A stretch of 64,000 nt of DNA. Source: Takakia lepidozioides (taxonomy: Eukaryota; Streptophyta; Takakiopsida; Takakiales; Takakiaceae). Both the position numbers and the translations under genes were made by a program. Position 1 is the stretch's first letter. The number at the start of each line of letters is the position of its first letter. Positions 56,216 to 64,000 of the stretch are shown here, piece by piece. The DNA lies in assembly GCA_030704615.1 (NCBI GenBank), contig CM060733.1, forward strand, positions 35,402,001 to 35,466,000, read 5' to 3'. The notes beneath the pieces were generated by a model, which was given only the letters and a program-made list of their open reading frames with translations, was not told where the DNA came from and did no database searches.

Positions 56216-56634
56216 AGGTGGGCACACAGGTCCCATCAGCATAGATGAATATATAGATATTATATGATATAATTACAATTATATTATTATTAAATATATA
56301 TTAACAAATATACAAATTCAAGGAGATGAAAGAAACACTGGATGAAATTCTAGCGACGACCGAAGGTCGAGAGCTAGTTTACCGTTTAGTAGAGCAGGAA
56401 TAGGGGGCCATAGTGCCACATCATCGTTGTCACGTTTCATAGCCATCTGTCGTCGCCACGTTTCGTACGTCGTCAATTCTTTCTATCTGCCCGGATTGCC
56501 CGAAAAATCCAAAAAAACTTCTTGAATGGTACCCTTCGTCGAGATTGACCCTTTTCTCTCTGCTTCTGTTTGATGTTCAAAGGAGAGAGCGAGTGTGCAA
56601 TGCCTAATAGGTTGATAAGGCCTGGCATTTAGAA

Positions 56635-57134
56635 NNNNNNNNNNNNNNNNNNNNNNNNNNNNNNNNNNNNNNNNNNNNNNNNNNNNNNNNNNNNNNNNNN
56701 NNNNNNNNNNNNNNNNNNNNNNNNNNNNNNNNNNNNNNNNNNNNNNNNNNNNNNNNNNNNNNNNNNNNNNNNNNNNNNNNNNNNNNNNNNNNNNNNNNNN
56801 NNNNNNNNNNNNNNNNNNNNNNNNNNNNNNNNNNNNNNNNNNNNNNNNNNNNNNNNNNNNNNNNNNNNNNNNNNNNNNNNNNNNNNNNNNNNNNNNNNNN
56901 NNNNNNNNNNNNNNNNNNNNNNNNNNNNNNNNNNNNNNNNNNNNNNNNNNNNNNNNNNNNNNNNNNNNNNNNNNNNNNNNNNNNNNNNNNNNNNNNNNNN
57001 NNNNNNNNNNNNNNNNNNNNNNNNNNNNNNNNNNNNNNNNNNNNNNNNNNNNNNNNNNNNNNNNNNNNNNNNNNNNNNNNNNNNNNNNNNNNNNNNNNNN
57101 NNNNNNNNNNNNNNNNNNNNNNNNNNNNNNNNNN
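56635..57134. other. Assembly gap, 500 N
   Basis: Exactly 500 undetermined bases, a standard placeholder for a gap of unknown length. Frames drawn across it are meaningless. Confidence 1.
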
Positions 57135-57248
57135 CCTTGCCTGACGGCTTGCCTCCCCACATTGTGGATCCAACTCCACCTCTGCACCTTATGGCTCAGG
57201 AACTCGTGCTGCTTCCTCGAGTCACGGCTGCAGCAGACTCCACCTGCT

Positions 57249-58827
57249 CTAGTGTAGTGCTGCTCCGCACATGAATCCATGCGCTCCCATATCTCCCTCC
57301 CTCAGGAGCAGGAGGTGGGCCATCCCGCTGGGAGCCGGTACCGCCTGAGCTATAGCCATGGCAGCGAGCCCCGCTCTAGCTGCTGAAGCCGATTGGCCAT
57401 GCCCTTGGTCAACACCTGACCTCCGCGTCCTTGGCCATGTGGAGCTTGCCTTGGCCTGCACCTCGTGCCCCGACCACCTCGTCCTCTTTGGCTGGTCCAC
57501 CTCGCCCCCGGCCACCATTGTTCCCTTGGAACTGGCCTGGGCGCAACTCAGATGCAAGTCATAACACTGGGCATCTCCATGCCCATACTTGCCACAATGC
57601 CCACACTGCAACTGTGCAGGCTGTGCTTGTGCCGCCTTTTGCCACTCTCTGGGCAATCTCTCTTGACATGGGTCCTCACATGTCCAACATATCACCCTGG
57701 TTGCTGTTGGCCTGCAAAAGATCCCACGGGCCTCTGCACCTGAGGTCCCCTATAAGCTCCATGGAACTTGGCTGGGCAACCTTGCCCCCCTGACCACGCT
57801 GTTGGGCAGTCCCTTGTGCCTGTGGGCTGACAGCTGTGCCCCGTGCAGGCATGTCCTTGCCAAAATCCAATTGTAACAACTCGCTCCTCCACCATGTTGA
57901 GCTCAATCCGCTCAGCCAGCAGAAACACATCTGCTAATGTGGGTTGGGCTGCTTGTAACAGGGTTGCATCTCGCACCCTTCTCTTGAGCTCCTTGTCCAG
58001 AATTCCATACCAAAAGTGGATTGCCTGAGCTTCAGTAACCCCTTGGGTCACACTTATCAAGCGCCTCATACAAGTGTACGCCTCTCGCATGCTCTCACTG
58101 GGTTTGCGCTGGAAGTCTTGCAAGCTTCGCAGCTTCTCAGTCCGTACACCTTGATAGTTCCTCCGCAACTCCTGGAAGAACTCCACCACCGGGTTGAATC
58201 TTGGCACATGTGTTGTAGTCATGGGAGGATAAGTAGTAGCACCTTCTGCAGAAGTACTGGCACTATCTGTTCCACTACTAGTGCTAGCCGTGGGAGGTAT
58301 TGGTGCTAATGTCGCTACTGGTCGTGTTGTTCCTCGAGTAATGGAGACGTAGTCAGGTGACCAATACATCCTCCACTCTTCAATTTCTGCTTCATGTCCT
58401 CGCCTGAACTCGTGGTAATCGTCCATAGGCGGACCTTCCAAATGCTGGAACAGTCCCTTCCACACCATGAATGGGTGAATAGCTGTGGATTGCGCATCTG
58501 CTGCAAATCACACCAGCTGTCGAACTCCTGGATAAAGTCATCCAACTCAATTGTGCCCACAGCTCCAGAGTACCTACGAGGCCCCTTGGTAGCTCCATAC
58601 ATCTCCTCCATGTCGTCCCACAACAATGGCGAATGAAAGTGCACACCTGTTGATGAAGCCTCCGAGTCTGTGTCTGATTCTACAGTAATTGAGGGTGGCG
58701 GTGAAGGTGGTCTGAACCGAATACCTCGTCTTGTGAACCCACTCTCACTGTTACTGCCTGTAGCCGTACTCCCCTCAAAACCCTTGGGTAACTCCGTAAT
58801 GACACTCACAATGTGCACCTCCTCCAC
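57249..58827 (-). pseudogene. Gag polyprotein remnant (Ty3/gypsy-like) with zinc knuckle
   Basis: Minus-strand frames 58827-58315, 58468-57692 and 57695-57249 together resemble gag of a Ty3/gypsy-type element. The middle frame has the retrotransposon capsid pattern (FFQELRRNYQGVRTEKLRSL, ..EAYTCMRRLI..., QAIHFWYGILDKELKRRV), and the last has a CCHC knuckle, CGHCGKYGHGDAQC. Frame changes near 58430 and 57720 make it non-functional. Pol would lie beyond 57249, in or past the N gap. Confidence 0.75.
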
Positions 58828-59340
58828 GTGACACTATAAGGCTCTAGTACTAATCTAATAGTGACACGGGTGGCACCTGTTGCAGTTTAAGGGTCATATC
58901 CCAATGGCTCAGGACACCTGCACCTGCATCCACCGCAAGAACTCCTATGGTTGGCTGGTCATCAACCCAGCCTCACCATAGAAGAAACACTGGTGGTCTT
59001 GCTGGTCATCACTCCAGCCTCACCACCGACAACATACTCTAGGATTGACCGGTGATCAAATCCGGCCTAATCCCTATGAAAGCAAGCGCCCACACAAAAC
59101 CAACATGGCGCACAGTCAAGCATGCAGGTGTTGGGGGGATCCAAACACAAGAAATCAAAACATCAACACCCACACCAAAATCCAGCTGCAATGCTGATCC
59201 TGCAGAATAGCCCAGCCCAAACCCCGGACTGACTGGCCTCCACCAAGAGAGGCTTTGGCAACTACAAGTACAAGGTAATGAAAATAGTACAGAGATGGAG
59301 GGAAGAATAGAAGCCCGACCAAGCAAGATCTAATCCTGAT
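58828..59340. other. No gene recognised
   Basis: Probably upstream leader of the gag remnant. The words CAGCCTCACCA and GGTCATCA(A/C)(T/C)CCAGCC recur at 58955-59015. No LTR ends or primer-binding site were found. Confidence 0.35.
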
Positions 59341-59823
59341 CTATGCTATCAACTGCCAGACTTCTCTCAAAGTGCCTCGCTCTGCATGATGGTAAGGTGT
59401 AGGAGGTATATCTATGTCCAGAAACCTGCCACTAACCTTGTCCCAAGCTACAGTAGCTCGCTCTAACCAACCCTCCTTCTCTTTCTCCCAGGTAGAGACA
59501 AAGCAATACTCCCCTATCTCCCGCTCACTGAATACTAAAGAAAACAAAGGTAGGGTCTGATAGTCTCTCAACTCGAAAGCTTTGAGACGGTTGCGGGTGT
59601 CCTCATTGCGAATGACTGCATCTCTTTCACGCACAACAAACATGTCATTGCTGATGAACCCCCGCTCGTGGTTGCCCTGTGCAGAGCGTATCCGGCTGCA
59701 ACCATGTCTGATTGCACAAACTTGTGTAGCTCCTGCTCCTCTGCTCCAGTACACCACGGCCTTGTGGCTGAACACCTTGGTCCCCGGGGCTGTCTTTGGC
59801 TGTGTTCCAAGCCTAGCTTTCAC
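59341..59823 (-). other. Unassigned 160-codon frame
   Basis: Charged frame (MKARLGTQPKTAPGTKVFSH..., later VSTWEKEKEGWLERATVAWDKV) with no recognised domain. It lies upstream of, and on the same strand as, the gag remnant. Possibly an extra frame of that element. Confidence 0.3.
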
Positions 59824-60645
59824 CCACTTTGGTATTTCACCTATAGCTGCAAAACTGCTGGCTCCAACAGAGTTCTAACTGTCCAAGGCGATATTGAGGC
59901 CCTCAACGCCAACTACAGCAGTTTGTTGTCCACTACTAATGCCTGACTCCCAGTATGCAATCAACTCGTCCAACTGTTCTCCACTCAAATCAGTCTGAGT
60001 TCCTTGGAAACATAAATCTTGTCCCCTTTGGTGCACAGGCTAAAGAGAAGAGACCTGCCCTTCAATCACGTCCTCATTTCCCCCAGCCATACAAGGAGTA
60101 CATCCCCAGATTTATCTCTCATGTAGACCAGAACAGGTTCTAGAAACAGGATTGTGGATCTTTCATGGCACACTCACACTCTAAAAATCCATAGATTTTA
60201 GCAGAGTCCCAAAAACAAAAACCAGTCTAGATAGGTAGATTTCCCCTTTTCTGCAGCTATCCCCCCAAAAACTGGATCAATCAGAGTCCACTTGACAAAG
60301 ATATGACCAATTAGGCTCTAAATCATTGAAATTAGATCAAAAGTTTTTTTTTTTTTTTTTTTTTTAAAAATAAATAAAATTTTAACACCAAAACGTTATC
60401 GCCATTAAACGCTGTTCCCACGTTATCTTAACAGGTTCCAAACGTGTTCATGTAGTTCTCACCACAGACTCCCTGGATTTCACCTACAGTGTTTTCGAAC
60501 ATACACCGGCGAACTTCTCTGCATCTCGCAAGCTGGCTGCTCAAGTCCATGGCCCGCCTTGGATTACAATTCGTACTGATTCCTCCCATGCAGCCAACGC
60601 TACTTCTATGGATGCTTCCTAGCGAAGATGTCCGATAGAAGATGT
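59824..60645. other. No gene recognised
   Basis: AT-rich sequence with a run of about 22 T at 60345-60366. No supported gene. Confidence 0.4.
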
Positions 60646-62091
<1,446 letters not shown>

Positions 62092-62416
62092 CTATATTAT
62101 AATAGTGCTTAAAAAAAACAAAAACATCATATCTAGCTTAGCACTAGAAAACTAGATAGAGGTCATCTCTCTCGAGTGATAAGGAAACCAACGAACACAC
62201 TGTTGACACAAGAAATATGAAATCCATCGCTATCACTCTTTAAAACAGAAGTCGAGCCAGGGGCACCCCAAGCTGTGCGGACTCCACCCCACAACAACCT
62301 ACACTCCCATCATGAGCACACTCAGTCCTAAACGATGCAGGAGCTCGGTCGCGCAGGCTCAACTTGAGAGAGATGAGCTGCGCGACTGCCGCTCTCGTGA
62401 AGATAAGACGGACCAG

Positions 62417-62531
62417 GTGTCAAACTAAACTTGACACCTGATTTAACACTTGACCTAAATCCAAGTGTTAAATACAAATAACTAGTTTTATTCTAGCTGT
62501 TTTCACACTGTGCTTATTTAACTTGACACCC
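62417..62531. mobile_element. Small MITE-like element
   Basis: About 115 bp with terminal inverted repeats GGTGTCAA...TTGACACC, plus an internal inverted pair AACACTTG/CAAGTGTT. A further inverted copy of the left end (CTTGACACC at 62432-62440) makes the left side a hairpin. No coding capacity. Flanking duplication not identified. Confidence 0.45.
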
Positions 62532-62745
62532 TGAACGGCAATAGGGCCTGGAACTGGAAAATGGCGCCGAATTTCCAGTTCCGGGCCAGCCAGTCTAGGG
62601 ACTTACCCGAAAATGGCCAAGTCCCTGAACGGCAATAGGGCCTAGAACTGGAGAATGGCGCCGAATTTCTAGTTCAAGGCCAGCCAGTCTAGGGACTTAG
62701 CCAATTTCGGAGCCCTGACTGGAAATTCGGCGCCATTTTCCCTAA
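62531..62745. repeat. Palindrome repeats of element E
   Basis: Three near-perfect palindromes with core GAAATTCGGCGCCATTTTC or its complement: 62550-62582, 62644-62676 and 62718-62742. The first two lie in 94-bp repeat units beginning CTGAACGGCAATAGGG at 62531 and 62625. The GGCGCC centre and A/T-rich arms resemble element A's palindrome, and the 6033 site in element A (AAATTCGGCGCCGCATTT) is intermediate between the two. They lie just downstream of the element E exons. Confidence 0.85.
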
Positions 62746-62789
62746 CACCACATGAGGCTTCTAACATCCTGAAATGCAAGGACTTGAAA

Positions 62790-63940
62790 GAAAGGCAGCG
62801 CGTATGTACCTGTAGAGAAGGCACATTGCTGCTTTGTCCGCGTTTGGCTGGTCGGTGAACTCGTGGCTCCGGCGAGCATCTGCTATCTCCCGAAAGAATA
62901 GGTTGGTTGTTAGAGCAGAAAGTACCTCGTCACATAGTCACGTAGGCTCTCTGCTGCAGGAGATATCTCCATCTTGAACTGATGTGCTTGTGTGTCCAGC
63001 TGCTCTTGCGCATTCGTCGTCACCTGTGGAGATTCTCCATCAGATCGCTTTCCTGAAAAAATACAATGAATCCACCCCCTACTAGAGTAGAAGCCCCAAA
63101 CGAAGCGTGGGAAGTACCTGAAACCACCATGTCATGCGGTTCATCCACATGTCGAATGTGGGGTCAGAGAGTTTGTCCGGTTTGGGGGAAGCTCCACATG
63201 TCCCTGGTACTTTGGGAACCATTCCAGATTTGGAGCCACCGGGTCTGTCCAACCACCCAGCATATTCGTAAGCGCCAAACACAACAAAAAGGAGTTGTTG
63301 CCACCACAATTTGGTTAAGAATGTATCACCTTTTCTGTTGCATCCACACAGGATGTGGCTGGACGATGGAGCTTCTCCAATGTCATCGTGGGCTTCAGAG
63401 CGCGAGAGTAGTGCTTCCCCACCTCCACCAGAAAGTCGGCACCAAGGGCGGGATCAAGTATGGCCACGTACTTTACCATCCGCGACTTGTACTTTATGCG
63501 GGTCCTCACCTCCGCAGCTTTGACATACGATTCGAGTTCCGGGAGGGTTGGATTCTTCTCCTCTGACTCCATGTAGAACCTCCGCGCATGTGCCAAATCT
63601 TGTTGTATTTTCGTCTGTCAAGAATGCGCACATAAGATTAGAGATCCTGCTCAACACAATTTCTTCTATTGGGGGAGGAGAGACAAATTAGCTCAACAAA
63701 ACTGTCAGGAGCTTTACCCGAAATATGTAGTCCACCATGGCGTCGACGCTCAGCCTATACCAGGTTCTGTCTGCCTTTGCCTCCGACTTGCGCAGGAGGT
63801 CGGCACTGAGGGAATTGGCAAACTCTTGCACCCCCTGCTTCCCGACATCCTTCACTCGGAAGAGCATATGGGACAAGTTGGTGGCAATGAAGGCATTCTC
63901 AGCCACCCTGCAGTGCCACATTTCCATCAAACAATACTGA
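62790..63940 (-). pseudogene. Fusion-family exons 2-5 (element E), continuing past the window
   Basis: Minus-strand exons collinear with exons 2 to 5 of the element A gene: NAFIATNLSHMLFRVKDVG...TWYRLSVDAMVDYIF (about 63908-63719), LAHARRFYMESEEKN...KPTMTLEKLHRP (about 63615-63340), SDPTFDMWMNRMTWWFQ (ending about 63118), and NAQEQLDTQAHQF...LRDYVTR (about 63030-62930) with NLFFREIADARRSHEFTDQP...CLLYR to about 62812. One frame break lies between the last two (near 62922). The methyltransferase exons expected next are absent; palindromes follow instead. The ParB-like exon 1 should lie beyond position 64000. Confidence 0.75.
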
Positions 63941-64000
63941 CATGGGAATTTTCATCATATATGAGGATTCGCAATGAAATGACTTCCAAATTCAAAGTCC

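Noticed and set aside
56483-57280. Open frames spanning the N gap
   Set aside because: They consist of unknown residues; no coding claim can be made.

Overview
The window is nuclear DNA of a plant or other streptophyte. It has genes with many GT-AG introns, a CYP85-clan cytochrome P450 gene, remains of plant-type LON-domain and monodehydroascorbate reductase genes, a pentatricopeptide-like fragment, Ty1/copia and gag-bearing LTR retrotransposons, and several Mutator-like (MULE) transposons. The species cannot be told from the sequence. A 500-base N gap lies at 56635-57134. Only one ordinary host gene looks intact, the P450 at 51557-55181 (minus strand). Most of the rest is nested or decayed mobile DNA.

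Layout. 1-3900: a 120-bp tandem repeat and unassigned reading frames, one ending in a PPR-like stretch. 3905-22347: a minus-strand LTR retrotransposon (3' LTR 3905-4455, gag-like frame 22347->21276 resuming 4764->4499), split by a 16.5-kb DNA transposon (element A, 4774-21275) that has terminal inverted repeats and a 9-bp target duplication. Element A holds a divergent pair of small paralogous genes, an intact nine-exon gene joining a ParB-like domain to a beta-type DNA methyltransferase-like domain (12931->7989), a SWIM-zinc-finger DDE transposase gene (15656-19265), and two arrays of the palindrome AAATGCGGYRCCGCATTT. A later LTR insertion (20025-20739) sits in its right part.

22380-26750: element B, a decayed relative with ParB exons, a broken transposase and its own two palindrome arrays. 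26755-29990: repeats and unassigned DNA. 30001-32300: element D, a methyltransferase pseudogene behind the same terminal repeat as A. 32500-36700: two decayed FCP1/NIF-like genes among another palindrome family. 36745-42910: a MULE transposase gene split by element C, which carries another methyltransferase fragment and transposase fragment. 43409-45493: a copia remnant. 47573-49293: a rearranged LON-domain gene. 51557-55181: the P450. 57249-58827: a gag pseudogene. 61850-62074: an MDHAR exon fragment. 62417-64000: element E, more exons of the ParB-methyltransferase family beside yet another palindrome family.

The most striking theme is a transposon-borne module seen at least five times: a ParB-like/methyltransferase protein, in three cases with a SWIM-type transposase, and in three cases (A, B, E) beside arrays of short perfect palindromes whose sequence differs between elements. 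In bacteria ParB proteins bind palindromic parS sites, and phages often fuse ParB domains to DNA methyltransferases. The working hypothesis is that the palindromes are cognate binding or modification sites of the element's own protein.
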